Shown here in pieces: positions 47,302-59,500 of a stretch of DNA of 64,000 bases. The stretch lies in the NCBI RefSeq assembly GCF_003945595.2, contig NW_024104520.1, positions 2,637,501-2,701,500 on the forward strand, read 5' to 3'. The position numbers were made by a program, and so were the translations under genes. The number at the start of each line of letters is the position of its first letter. Position 1 is the stretch's first letter. Below the pieces are notes generated by a model. The model had not been told where the DNA came from. It saw nothing but the letters and a program-made list of their open reading frames with translations, and searched no databases. The DNA is from Pipra filicauda. Its lineage: Eukaryota > Chordata > Aves > Passeriformes > Pipridae.

Positions 47302-47683
47302 TGTGGAGTGCCCTACCGAAACCAGAGAGCCCGAACCCTGATTTCATCAAACCTGTACAGAAGACCTATCCTGTTTTGTCTCTCCCTTTGTGTTCCCTGG
47401 ATTCTGTGCATTCTGTAAACCTGAATACCTTTTTCCCCCCTGTAATTCCCCTAAGATAAAAAGGGTTTTCCCCTATGATGTAAGTGTAAGACCCCAAGAT
47501 TTGTAAACCTGGGTTTTCCCCCTTTACCTCATCTCTGTGAAACCCCCGATTGTAATAGAATGAATATGCAAACCCCACCATGAATATGTAGTATCTCAGA
47601 CCCATAAAATACCAGGTTTTGTGCAAATAAAGGATTCCAGTTTCTTGCCTCTCTGGGATAATCTTAGCTTATTGACCTCCACA
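47302..47683 (+). mobile_element. Solo LTR-like element, plus orientation
   Basis: The 382-bp segment starts TGTGGAG and ends CTCCACA, a perfect 7-bp terminal inverted repeat. It contains a TATA-like CATAAAAT (about 47603-47610) and AATAAA (47626-47631), 52 bp from the end, as expected for U3-R-U5. No direct repeat flanks it: the left flank reads TAATCAG and the right CAAATTC. The 86-residue antisense ORF at 47366-47626 is not a gene. Confidence 0.7.
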
Positions 47684-48751
47684 CAAATTCTAGTTTATGA
47701 ATGTGTCATATAATTTTAAAAACTACATGGAATAAGATATGCATTTATCACTAAAGAATGGTGATTCAGAAAATTTATGAGTGACCTAAAAGTAGGTTAA
47801 TAGCAAACTCACAGCAGAAGCATATGTAAGACCTTCTGTCATGACTGAGTATCCTTCCACCAGTTTTAGCATTCTTTGTGAACAGAGACTTCTTGCAACC
47901 TTCTTATTCAAGGTTCTGCTTCCATATAGAATTTTATGTCCATGTTATACGGAGATAAAAACAAAACAAAAAGGAAGAGTAGGTTTACTCATTTCAGTAC
48001 TTACCTAAAGGTGGGAGCTTAAGTGTAGTCCTGAGTTTTTGGTATTACTGTTTTTTTAATAGCAATGCAATGTAAAATGCATGTGATCTTTAATCAGGAT
48101 GTCAGTCCTCCAAATAATTCAGGTTTATTTTATGGTTTAGGGGAAAAAATGCTGCAGTTTCCAAGATCTCTTCCCATGAGAAAGGTTTAAATTCTTTTTT
48201 TTGTGTGAAGAGACACTGCAGGTCTTCTGACTCGTCTGCTAAACATGGTCTCTGGGTCACTGGCATTTCTGTCTGTCTTTGGTCTTAAATGTATCATTCA
48301 ACAAGCCAGTGCTTAGAACTTTACTTCAAAGATGGAGTGAGCTGTTAGAGGCTGAACTTGTAATGCTTCAAAATACACGAATCAATAAGATCTTGAACAA
48401 AATATGCCCCCACGAAAAGCACCCTGAATAATACAATAGGGAAAATTCAGGTCCATATGTCTTTCATTCTGTCTGGTACCTATCTGCTAGAGCTACACAA
48501 CCAACAGGAGTCAGACACTCTCTGAAAAATCATTCTCCACCAAAACAACTTGAAACATTTCAGGAGGTTGGATTTGTCAACACTATTGACTTCTGTGCCT
48601 GAATACACTTTAGATGGAAATGAAAAATTACTATTTACATATATGAACTTCTGGAAGGAAAAAGACTAGAAAAGACAAAAAATGTCAAAAGAATTTGAGA
48701 GTCAGTATTTACTCTCAGTGTATGTGCAACGGGTGTCATGATCCTACTTTT
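47684..48751. other. Unique sequence, no gene seen
   Basis: No gene or repeat was recognised in this interval. Confidence 0.45.
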
Positions 48752-48897
48752 TATACAGAACAACAGAATATTTTGAGTTAGAAGGGACCCACAGGGATCA
48801 TCAAGTCCAACCCTTAAAGCAAATAGCCCATACAGGGGTCAAAACTGTGAACTTTGTGTTTTTCGCACCATGCTCCAACCAACTGAGCTAATTTCTG
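48752..48897 (-). mobile_element. tRNA-Ile/CR1 SINE (TguSINE1-like)
   Basis: Read on the minus strand, the head TTAGCTCAGTTGGTTGGAGC ATGGTGC matches the 5' half of tRNA-Ile, with a good A box (48879-48890); the B box region (TTTTGACCCC) is decayed. It is joined to AGGGTTGGACTTGATGATCC, GTGGGTCCCTTCTAACTC and AAAATATTCTGT, the 3' end of a CR1. This tRNA-Ile-plus-CR1 structure is that of TguSINE1 in passerines. The copy is diverged and no clear duplication was found. It is not a functional tRNA gene. Confidence 0.82.
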
Positions 48898-50425
48898 GGT
48901 CTGTAATGGCTTTTCAGGTACTAAGTAAATATTATGAATTTGTTGGCAGCAAAAATAGAATAATATTAATGTATTGCTCATCAACTGCTTTTTAGTGTGA
49001 GGACAGAGCAAGCTTGTTTTATTAGAACAAAACAAACAGATACCAATAATCTAGTATATATTGCTTTCGGGGAATTTGTATAACTTAAAATCTTACCAAA
49101 ATCTATGTTTCAATTCATCACATTTGTTTAGATTCTGATGACCTAAAACTTAGTGCTGTAGTTACTTTCTGTACAGTAACAACCTTAATGGGACTCCAGA
49201 ATGATTCATTTGTAACAGGAAAGAAAAACATATTCCGTGCATCAGATTGTATAGGTCAACATCATAAAATATTCTGCCTAAAAGATGTATTGATTTGTGA
49301 GGCTATTATTGCAGTTTGTCTGAACTGTTTTACTGCTGGACACCATGAACTTTCCTGTATGGTGAAAATTTTAGATGTTGTCCTATATTTGCATCTCTAA
49401 AATGTCCATCAGCAAAATATTTTTTCTCATAGTATATAAAGGATTAGATGCAGATGAAGATAATAGCATCACCAAGATCACTGTTCACCTTAAGGCTTCC
49501 AGGAAATGCTTTGTAATGATGTAGATTCGATATATTTGATTACTTTTCCTTCCCTATTAATGGTGCAGTGTTCCTTAAGTGTCAGTATTTTTGAGAGAAT
49601 TAATATTTTCAATTTCCACATTCTTAAGTCAACAGATGTTTCTAAAATATCCTAAGTACCATTTTGATGATAATAGAAGAGTGACTTAAAAGTGAATTCC
49701 CTCTGGATTTGTCCAACTGGATGTCTGAGCTACATCTGAAAAATGAAACTTCACATCTAAATCATCTAGTGACCTTGGGAATTATATGGCTCATCCCTGA
49801 AGAGTTGCAGTGTCTTTTCATTCATGCATTAATACACTGATATAAGATGGAGGAAGTTGACTATTTATATTTCTGGTTGACAGAAAGAGTTGAACTTCAG
49901 TGTTCTGTGCTTCTTTTTTAATTTACAAAAGGTTGTCAGTCCTGTAAATTGCCCCTTCAGTTTCTCTACCCAAAAGTGTCCCCAGCAGGAAATGAAAAGG
50001 TAGCGTGATATTCACTTTTCTTTCCTTCTTTTCCTTGACAAATACCCTTCAGTATTCTTACCTATAGCCAGCAGTAGCTGTGCCAGAGCTCCTTAATGGT
50101 GCCACTCACATTTTTTTTCTGCACAGTTCCATTTTCCACCTTTTTTGCTGCAGTGTAGTTTCTTTTAATGTGTACTCCAGTCTTCCTTTCACCAAGTATC
50201 TGAGGTGCTTGTATAAGCAGTATCATATACCAGTATCTTAATTTAAAAGCTGGAATCTATGTCACACTCTGGTTTTGGCTTTCTTTTTCCACACCTATGC
50301 TTAGAATAGAAAAAAAATAAATATTTAATCCTGATATGTATGTTTTACGTACTTTTTTGAACATTGTGATCATATCATACTTCATTATTTCTTTTCTGAA
50401 CTTCCAGTGTTCACACTGGCAGTGT
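48898..50425. other. Unique sequence, no gene seen
   Basis: The 70-residue ORF at 49188-49400 is the longest and shows no family signature. No repeat was identified. Confidence 0.45.
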
Positions 50426-50511
50426 CCTGTGCAGGGCCAGGAGTTGGACTCGATGATCCTTCTGGGTCCCTACCAACTTGGGATATTCTATGACTGTTTA
50501 ATTCTGTGATC
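50426..50511 (+). mobile_element. Short CR1 3' end
   Basis: CCTGTGCAGGGCCAGGAGTT, GGACTCGATGATCCTTCTGG, GTCCCTACCAACTTGG and an octamer-like tail (TATTCTATGACTGTTTAATT then CTGTGAT) give the last 86 bp of a CR1. This subtype shares its tail with the SINE at 48752, but the tRNA head is absent. Confidence 0.82.
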
Positions 50512-51529
50512 GTATGTTGTCCGCTGGTCGAATTTCCTGCCAGTTTTAAATTTCAGGAAGAAAAATTCAAGATATGTCATCAGTAGTTGTGGAGCACAGT
50601 AGAAATGTTTCTAGAGCTATATATAAGTTTCTAGAGGTATATATATAAGATTCTTCTTTGATACAGAGGGAAAATCCTTTTTTCTCACTATTCCATACCC
50701 ACAGTTTCTCACTAGATGATAGAACTTGTATTTATCAGAAAGAATACAGTTTTTTATTCAGTCTTGGCATTAGTTTTCCGATGTTTTTTTTTCAATGACT
50801 GAAAGAACCCAAGCCTAACTAGTAGCATTTTTTCTTGCCTTTTTAAGTTTAATGAAAAAATAGTCCTTATTTTACCCTTTCCCCCTTTACAAGTTTCATG
50901 TTAAAAAGAAAAGGGTATTATAACTTTACATTTCAATGTAAATTTCTAAGTTTCAAACTAGGAAGAGGTATTGTATTTGATATTAGTATTTTCAGTTAGT
51001 TTCTGTAGATTGAAATGTCAGACAGCTGAGCTATGTGAGTATGGTGAGCAATTTAGATCATATTTTGTAAAACTGTAACTAGAAGTATGTAATTTCCAAC
51101 AGGCTGTTACAATTTCCAACAGAAGGCATATACATCACATTCCATTTCAGTGGGATGGTGTTCCTTGGTAACATAAATTAAAGCACATGTGACATCCAAA
51201 TAGAAAGAAGAGAATGGTAATGAGAAGAAAAATAAACTATTGATAAGTTGCAAATTGAATAATTGTTAACCTTGACCATCTTACTAATGATTAACCAGTG
51301 TGCTCTAAATTTCTGACTTTTTAAGCTAGGGTAAATCAAGCTGGATATTCAGTATGGTGGAAGTATTTGATAATTTTGTCAGTTCTCTCTCTGATTTAAG
51401 TTAACAATTACGTGAGCAGAGATAACCTATTCTTATGGGGTACTGAGAGAACTCTGATAATTTAAGAAATTTATTAATATGTTGTCTTTACTGTTGCTTT
51501 ATTTTGTGTGATGAATCAGGTAACACTAA
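50512..51529. other. Unique sequence with two micro-duplications
   Basis: Two near-copies of GTTTCTAGAG(C/G)TATATATAA lie at about 50606-50650, and AATTTCCAACAG is repeated near 51089 and 51110. No gene was seen. Confidence 0.5.
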
Positions 51530-52293
51530 ATAAACCATAAAAAGAAATCAGTGAACCAGAGAATAAAAGGAAACCTACTGTGTGTTTGATACTAAAAAGG
51601 ATACAACACATGATAGTGACACAGACCGGCACAGAAAAGGAGCTGCTTTCAGCATCACCTGCATGCAGGACTGACAAGAACACAAGCCAAGACAGCCAGC
51701 TACCCTCCTCTTCTTTGACTGGTAGAGACTGAAGCTCAGTATTCAGCACACTCTCAACATGCTCTTGATTCACACAAACACTCACATTAATGGATCCCTC
51801 AAGTACCAACACGACCTTTTGTCTGGCCAACACCCGTGATCAGTTCCCAGCCAACACCTCTGACCTGACTCCAGCTGCTGACCCCAGATCCAATCATTCT
51901 GGTCCTGCCAGTAGCTGGCACCTAGATCCTGCAGCACACACACACAGACACACACACAAAGCATAGAATGTGGGATTACACAGAGATAGCCAAGAAGGGA
52001 TTTATATAACATGAAGACAGGACAGACTGCGGCAAGGAGGTGAAGGGCTCAGTGAGAGAAGTGTACTGACCAGCCCTGTTTTACAAGTGACCAACCTATT
52101 TCATATCCCTGTCTGTTTATTCCCATTTTATTCCTTCCTGTTACCCTTCCAGTGCACATTCCCCCATCAGTTTGTGTAGCTCCAAGATCCCTGGCAACAT
52201 TCTGGACACTCAAGTTTGCATGCTTATCAGCAGCAAACTTCTGGTTTGCCTGCAGTTTCTTGGTAGCCCACCAATTTGTGTGACTTGACCACA
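51530..52293 (-). mobile_element. LTR/ERV-like interspersed repeat, minus orientation
   Basis: Read on the minus strand it starts TGTGGTCAAGTCACACA (at 52293) and has a TATA-like TTATATAAATC near 52000. A GT-rich tract follows, then a GC-richer block (GGATCTAGGTGCCAGCTACT, GTGTTGGCTGGGAACTGATC). I recall this as a dispersed bird repeat of probable LTR-retroelement origin, but cannot name the family. The low end is uncertain. ORFs at 51516-51833 and 51782-52012 cover it and encode no retroviral motif I can see. Confidence 0.45.
51934..51958. repeat. (CA)n tract inside the repeat
   Basis: An interrupted CA run (one GACA) that appears to be part of the repeat family, since it sits between its conserved blocks. 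Confidence 0.85.
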
Positions 52294-52948
52294 TTTGTTT
52301 TTGGTCGTTGTCTCATTTATGTTTGTCAGGTTTGTGTCTCTCTCTGTTATCATTTATGGCTTTCCTCTTTTCTTATTATACCTTATTCCCTTTTATTATA
52401 TACCACAGCCTATTATTCTTCCTTCTAAAGCTGACCAGCAAAACAATGAAAGTTTATACTTCTTTTTCTGCCTATTTCAAGCCCTCTGTATAATTGTTTG
52501 TCATTCCTGAAATGGTTTGTTTTAGTTGATCATTGTGTAATTCCCATCTACCAATCGATCACTGGATACAGAAATGAGCTCTCCCAAATAATTGACGAAT
52601 CTGGATCAAAGATTTTAATTTATTTGCATCTCTCATTGTCTCATAACCTGGATGCTGCTTCATTCCTGTAATGTAGTTTGGTGCAGAATTGCAAAAGGTC
52701 AATATTAACACTTTTTGACATGGATACATTCCGCCTAAGAGAAACCTTGAAAAGGGTAGTGGTTTGTGAAAGAGGAGGGGAAGGTTGAAGGTGATCAAGT
52801 ATATTTCATTTTCTGTTACATGCATGCAAAAAAAAAATTCAGTTTCAGGAAATTTCAACAAGAACATATTTCCATATAGTCTTTTTTCTACATTTGTTAG
52901 GAGTCTCAGTCTAAAACTAACTATGTAGCCTAATTGCAAGTATTAATG
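52294..52948. other. Unique sequence, no gene seen
   Basis: ORFs at 52295-52510 and 52559-52939 are hydrophobic or low-complexity and have no family signature. The 126-residue minus ORF was considered and rejected. Confidence 0.45.
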
Positions 52949-52954
52949 AGTAAG

Positions 52955-53497
52955 TGACAGGGGGAGAGCTGTAACTCCCCTTATGCAAGACTCAGAAGGA
53001 CCACTCTGCATGCAAGTCACAGTGTGACACAAAATGGTCGTATTTTGAACATGGACGCCGATTTCTAAAGGGAGAGCAGGGAATTTACTAGAACAAAGGG
53101 TGGAGACTGGGAGAAGTATTCAAAGGAGCGGCCAATCATGGTAACAAGGGGTGGAATTTATGCAAACATGGATAAGGGAGAACATATCTATGGGGAGTAC
53201 TGCAATGCAGCAGGATTGGATGAATAAGGAAAGGGTTTACATAGAACCAATAGGACAAAAAGTAACAGGGGTAAGGAGAAGGGAATCATACATTCTCATA
53301 ATAAAACGTGTTATGCCAACAAGAGAACAATTGTACAACTAAGTGAAATACTGGAAACAAACACTCTTGTGTTTATGATGATCATATCTTGTGCATGACG
53401 GCGTAGGTGCACTCTGAGATGTTTTCTTCTTCTTCCTCTGATCTCTCCTCATTAAGTCTTTTCCACCACTCGTAAGACTCTTGGGGCACCTCCAACA
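52955..53497 (+). mobile_element. Solo LTR with 6-bp target-site duplication
   Basis: The 543-bp insert starts TGACAGGGGG and ends CACCTCCAACA. It is flanked by perfect AGTAAG copies (52949-52954 and 53498-53503). AATAAA occurs at 53300-53305 within CATAATAAAACG, which could serve as TATA-like or poly(A) signal. The 3' part is pyrimidine-rich (TTCTTCTTCTTCCTCTGATC), like many LTR U5 regions. No internal retroviral sequence adjoins it. The ORF at 53151-53342 is not a gene. Confidence 0.7.
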
Positions 53498-53503
53498 AGT
53501 AAG

Positions 53504-56390
53504 TTCACATGCTTAAAGGGGACTGCAAGAATACACTGGTCTTTACAAGGCTGCAAAATTTATGGATTATAGACTATCTTTAGAACATTATTATCCTAAT
53601 AAAAATGAGGTCATACAGATCAGAACATCATTAATGCATAAAACTGAGAAATATTGCAAAAGAGTTATTGAAAAATATTTACTGAAATGTAATATTTCAC
53701 TCACTCATCTGTTTTAGCAGCTCTCCTTTCTCCTTTTTATGCTTGATTTAACTGATCAGAACTGAATTATAACAACATGAACATTCACTACATCTTTGTC
53801 ATACGTTGATGGTGACTAAATCTCGAACTGCTTCTACCAAAATCTGCCTTTTATTTTTCTTGATCACCAATGAGGAAATGGAAATTTCACACATCTTCAA
53901 TCACAATTACTGACCACCACTTGGATATCACCTAGCAACTGTAAAACTTCAGCATAAGCTTTCAGACCAGAGAAATCTTAGAAAGGTTTCAAATATTGAA
54001 TGCCTGAAGGAGTCATAATTTTCCTGCATGTATTTTTGTGAGAGGAGGAAACAGAACTAACTGAAACACATGTGTACAGAAGTATCAAAATCTTTTGCTT
54101 TTGGCATCAGACAATTAGCAATGGTCCCTGTGTTAGGTAAGAATCCCATATATAAAATTCTATCAAACCCAAATGAAATAGATGATTCAAGTGTGGTGAG
54201 TTCTATAGCCTCATATTCTTCTAAGACACATCTGCTATCCTGTGTATTTGCAGAGAATTAAAATTTTTCTAATATAATACTGGTGAGCTGAGCATGACCA
54301 GCATCTTAAACAAAGATTTGTTTGCTTCTGTTGTTCTTCAAAAATAGAATATAATGATGTCTCCAAATGCAAGTTTCCATCCTGTTTGTTTTTCATCTTG
54401 CAGTGTTAATAACATTCTGCTGATCAAATTCACATACAATTATTTTGAAAGCCCCTGATGTTTTTGCCTTCGCTTTTTATTAACCAGATAATAGATGCTT
54501 ATCTTTTTAATACATGAGGGATGAATACCTCTCAAATGCAAAAATATTTATTTTAGAAAAAAGATGTAGATATCCTTTCTAGACATATGTTGTGTCTTCT
54601 GAATCTCCATGAAGTTTGGCAACTTTCTGCATAAAACATGGATCTTTCATTATATTTTAAATTTTTTGTGGAATGTGCTGAAAGAAGTGAAGACAAAAGG
54701 ATGGAAAGGTTAAAAAGCCCCATAGCTTAGCTGTTACATTATAGCACAGTATATTTCTTTCCTTTATTCTTCAAGTTTTTATTTTGGCTTGTATGTCTTT
54801 GGCCAAGTACTTCCTTTGTTAGCTGAACATATACAAAGAGGTGATTATTTATTTTTAAAAACTTCAGAGGTTCCTTGACCATTTTTCTTTTATATTTAAC
54901 ATCCCTAAAAGAACTGGATTGGTGGTGAGTGAGGAACTAGTAAAAGTGCATATTTTTTTCATGGAAAGAAGTTTATCCCATTATGTTAAGCTTATCAATT
55001 ATATGTGCTAGCAATTTTGGAGGTTCAAAGGTGACACTGCAAGGTGTCAGATATTCAGAAGTAATCATTATGGCTTAAATCCTACCTTTTTATTCATACT
55101 CTCAACTTTTAAAAATTCAGATTTAATTTGAAAAAACAGTAGTTTGCGTGAAAATTTTAATGCCAATCTTTTAACAAATCAGTATTTGTTCTTATCGGTC
55201 CTAGATCAGACTGCTTGCAGGAAGCTTGTTCAACTCTCTCAGCTGAACAAGAGTAATAGCATTATTAATATATGTAATTTAAACAATTGAAATAAACTTT
55301 TGGTCTCCAGGCTTCAATTTTTCTTGTCTTAAATCTAAAGGGGTTTTACTCTGTCCTTTAACTGTCACATTGTTCATCTTTTTACTATTAAAATATGTAC
55401 TTTATATAAATTATAATCATCTCGTTTTTTCACTGAGATGTGAATATACTAATCAGTCACAAATTTGCTTTACACAGTACTCATCTGTGCATCTTAGATT
55501 TTTGTGGTTTAATGACAAATCTTCACTTTGCTTAAAACATTTTGGAGTTGATTATTTCCTGTACTTTTCTTGTCATGTTCTTTTATGGTCCTTTGCGTAA
55601 TTCAAGCTGAACTTCATACCCTCTGGCTGCAATTAAAACATTCTAAAGGCTGAGAGCTAAAGCTACTGGAAATTTTTCTAGCATGAGCTTTTTGTACTGT
55701 GGCTGTGCTTAGCAATTACAGATACAGCTTTACCTTCAGCTCAACTGAACAGAATTTTGTTTGTCCTATTCTAGTTTTACTACCAACAGTACTTTGTATA
55801 TCTGAACACAACCAGCACTCATATACTGAACCATATGAAGTTGTTAAGGTACACAGACAGTCTGAGCAGTCTTGAGGGGCAGGGGAGGGTAGACAAATTG
55901 AACATTCCCTAGCACAAAGGTACAAAGCAAAGTAAAGCTTGAAAGAAGCACTGCAGCATATTAATGAATTTTAAGTTTGGGGTAGGAACAAAGGAACAAA
56001 CCTGATGTTGCAGTGTTTTAAAAAGCATAAAGTGAAGGTTCTACTATGTTTTGTTTGTACAGGGGAAGAGAGCAATTTGAAAAAGGCAAAAATTATTTGA
56101 TTAGATTGGGCTAATATTGACATTATAATAAATGAGCCATAAAGATGACATGGTAAATGAAAACAAAGTCTAGAGCCGCAAGAAGGTAACATTTCATCAA
56201 TAAGCTGTTAGGATTGCTGAATAGTCTGTAATAGCAATTAATAATCCTTCTTAAGCAATTAAGGATGTGCTTGGGAGAAAAATCACTGGAATCTAAACAA
56301 TATCCAATAGCTTTTACCTGTGTTGTGGAATGACTTAACTTTTTCTTTGTCTCTTTGTTTTTTTTATTTTGTTTTGTTCCTGGGGCACAG
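53504..56390. other. Unique AT-rich region, no gene seen
   Basis: No recognisable gene or repeat. The final 50 bp form the pyrimidine tract upstream of the candidate exon. Confidence 0.45.
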
Positions 56391-56530
56391 AATATGGCTG
56401 TTTCAAAGGATGATGAAACTTATAAAGCTAAACTTATAAAAGAAAACTTTATTTTTGATAAAATTGCAAGGAGACTACATTTTCTCTTTAAAGCCCATGA
56501 CAAAAAAAAAAAAGGGGAAGATCTTCAAAG
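56391..56530 (+). CDS. Candidate internal exon of unknown gene
   Basis: A long pyrimidine tract ending TCCTGGGGCACAG at 56390 resembles a strong splice acceptor, and CTTCAAAG|GTATAA at 56530/56531 resembles a donor. The 140 bp between them are fully open in one frame. They encode NMAVSKDDETYKAKLIKENF, then IFDKIARRLHFLFKAHD and a short lysine run, with amphipathic-helix-like composition. Length modulo 3 is 2, so a neighbouring exon would need the matching phase. I do not recognise the protein and see no partner exon in this window. It could also be a chance open frame in A-rich DNA. Confidence 0.3.
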
Positions 56531-59500
56531 GTATAAAGTGATTCAAGTTATTGAACTAAAGCCTGTGAGCTGCTTAAGCACAGAAGCCTCTGATTGACTT
56601 CTTTTCTTTCCTTCCCACCTTCCAAGAACATGAAGGAGAATAGTAGTGCTGTTAATATACTTGGTATTCTCTTGCATAAATCAAGGAACAATATGTACCA
56701 TAGGAGTACTGAAAAAAATTTGACTTTGAAATATAACCTTCAAGGGAGAGTGCACAGGGCACGGTGGGGAAGGCACCACAGTTCACATGATTCTTTTCAC
56801 TTAGGGGTTCTTCTTGGGAGAAAATAACTTGTAGAAGATGTCTGGGATTTTTTGAGGTCCCTGAAAATTTGGAATCATCAGAAAAGGCAAAAAAAGAAAG
56901 AATCAGAGGGTTGGAGCATTCAACTGGGTAATGTAGCATTGTGTATATTTAATGTAATTAATTTATAAAACTCAGTTCTTGAAATATAGCTGATTTGATC
57001 ATGTCTGTACTAATACACTTACTACAAACTATGGCACAGACTTGAAAAGTGGTGTGTGACTGTTGACCTACTTTCTAGTAAGGTTTCAGCCAGTGACAAC
57101 ATTTTCTTGGTTGATATGTTGTGAGCGAGGGATTATTCCTAATTCTTGTTATTCTCCTGTTTTGGGAAGTGGAAAGCTGAGTCATGAGGAGATCAGTATC
57201 ATTTATGCCTGTGCACAGAGAAAGTGTCATAAAAAATTATTTTTGGAGATGTACAACATCAGCACTACTTTGGGATGTTTTGTGAGAAATTGAGCTTCAA
57301 GAAAGAAGTCAGATGGGGCTCCTTCTCATAAAACGGTTATTATAATTTTGTTACAGTACAGACTAGGTATCCAAATAGGACTGATCTTTGCAAGTGAAAA
57401 GTAGTGCTCCCTTTGAAGTAGGCAGTTGGGTCTGCTACCATGGAATTAGCTAGACATTTTTAATCTTATTTCTCCAATACATACAAGTCTCTTTCCTTAC
57501 TACAGAAGAAGAGGACTTGTACCATTTTCAGAATTCATTATGACTACTAGAAAAGCAGTTTTGTACTTGGAAACAATTTCTTTTTTCCAAGTCTTTTGTT
57601 GTAACAATGAAAGTCAAAGAGGAAGTATCGCTCAACAGAATGGTTTATAAAGCACCTGAGCTAAAGTAACTTTAACAAAAGTCAAGATTCCTTCTCAAAC
57701 ACAGACAACCAACCAAACAACTCCTTCTCCCAAAGGAGAAAATAACTCAAACCAAACATAAAACCAATACAGGAATAAATAGTACACACAATTATAATGA
57801 GATTTCTTAATATTCGTAATTGCCAGTTTACTATCATAATTTCCCGAATATTTATCTGGAAAAAATATTTTGTATGCATAGGTTCCTCTGTAAGCATAAC
57901 ACTGAACTTTAAAGACCTTTAAATTATTTTTGTTATATTAAAAAATCATCAAACTAGGATAATATTTATGGGATCTGGTCCAAAACTTTTGAAACAGTCA
58001 GAAATGTTCAATTATTTCTGTTATTTTGGATTCAGGCCATTTTTGTATCAGGCTGGTGTGGAAGATCTAGGTTTTATTAGAATCATGGGCTTGCAAGGTT
58101 AGGCTGCGTAAAACTGGTTCAGGAAAGTAAGAAGAAAAAAGTGATAGCACTTTACAGCAAGTTAGTTGAAATAGCTGCATATTGTTCAGGATTCTAGACA
58201 TTACCATTATTGACCATCTATTTCAATAATTCACAAAGTAAATTCTTGTTAAATATACCCTACTTTTACCCAATAGGGAATTTTGGAGAGATTTATAATT
58301 TGTGTTTTTTTTATCTTCTGATTAACATAAGCATCTGGAGGTTATATTTCATCTAACTATACTTATGTATAAGAATATATTGTGAATATTAAAAAAAAAA
58401 TTAAGGCAGGTATACTTATATATCTATTTCTAGAAATAATACATTACTTTACATCTACACCTTTAAAGTAAGAGTACTATTCCAGATAAGTCAAAGATTT
58501 TGGAAGATAATGAGATTGGAAGATATCCAACCATTTTTGATTTCTGTTGACATCAGTAGATCTGGAGAACACAAGCCAAAGTCAGTGTTGGATATGCTCT
58601 TCAGTATAGCAAATCACTGCCATAGCACTCTCCAGGCTTTCCTCCCTAGGTCCTCTTTATGTCATTAAGACAGCTCTCGAAAAAGGCATCACTTAACTTC
58701 AAGTGCTTGTTAACTTATTTCTATTATCGAGATAAAAGTTAAATGTTTTATTAGATGTGGATTGTATGCAAAACAGATTGAATGTAGGTCAGAACTGTGC
58801 TTCTGTGTGCTGGGATTAACTGAGCAATAAAACGCCTTCTCAAGGTCATTTTAGTTTTTTGTTTTTTTCCCCTTCAGTTTTTGTTGTTGTTCTTCTGGTT
58901 GGTTATTTTTTTTAGTTGTAAATGTCATCAGGAGAGATTTTAATGGTTGAACAGACAGACTGTGTAGCTTTTAGAAGTGAAAACAAAACAAGTGACTTTT
59001 CTTCAGTGACTTATTAGAAGGATCACTGATTATTAATTTCTACTAAATGACTGCCTAGCATGGAATGGAAACTCAGTCACCTTAGTGACTGAGGTAGACT
59101 GCAGATTCATTCACAGACTTTCAATTTGATTGTGTGTAGGCAAAGGGAGAAAATAACTGGATGTGACTTCTCAGCTGGCTTGGCAATAATACAGCTGGAG
59201 TATTAAAAAAAAAAGAGAAGGTAAGTCTAGGGAAAGCTCCAGTTCCTGTATTTAATTATTTAAAAAAGCTGCCTAATTGTAAGCTTTATCTCTGACAGTT
59301 GTCAGATGTCTTCCTGCAAGTGAAGATCAAAAGGAATAATTAGTATGTAGTCTCTTTGTCCCCATGGCTAACAGAATTTTTTTAATCTGTTATAATGTAC
59401 ATTGATGAAGTCCTTAATGGAAGGCAGTGATTTTCTCAGGTGAAAGTTTCCTTTCATTTTATATAATTCTGTCTAGTTCTGGTTTTCAGACAAGTGGAAG

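Noticed and set aside
48866..48897. tRNA-Ile gene
   Set aside because: Only the 5' half is tRNA-like; the B box is decayed and the 3' side is a CR1 tail, so it is a SINE.
52559..52939. 126-residue minus-strand ORF
   Set aside because: No recognisable domain, no splice-signal context and no conserved motif; length is within chance range for 64 kb.
58080..58115. AGAATCATGGGCTTGCAAGG, faintly like an inverted CR1 end
   Set aside because: The similarity does not continue into GGGACC or the following CR1 blocks.
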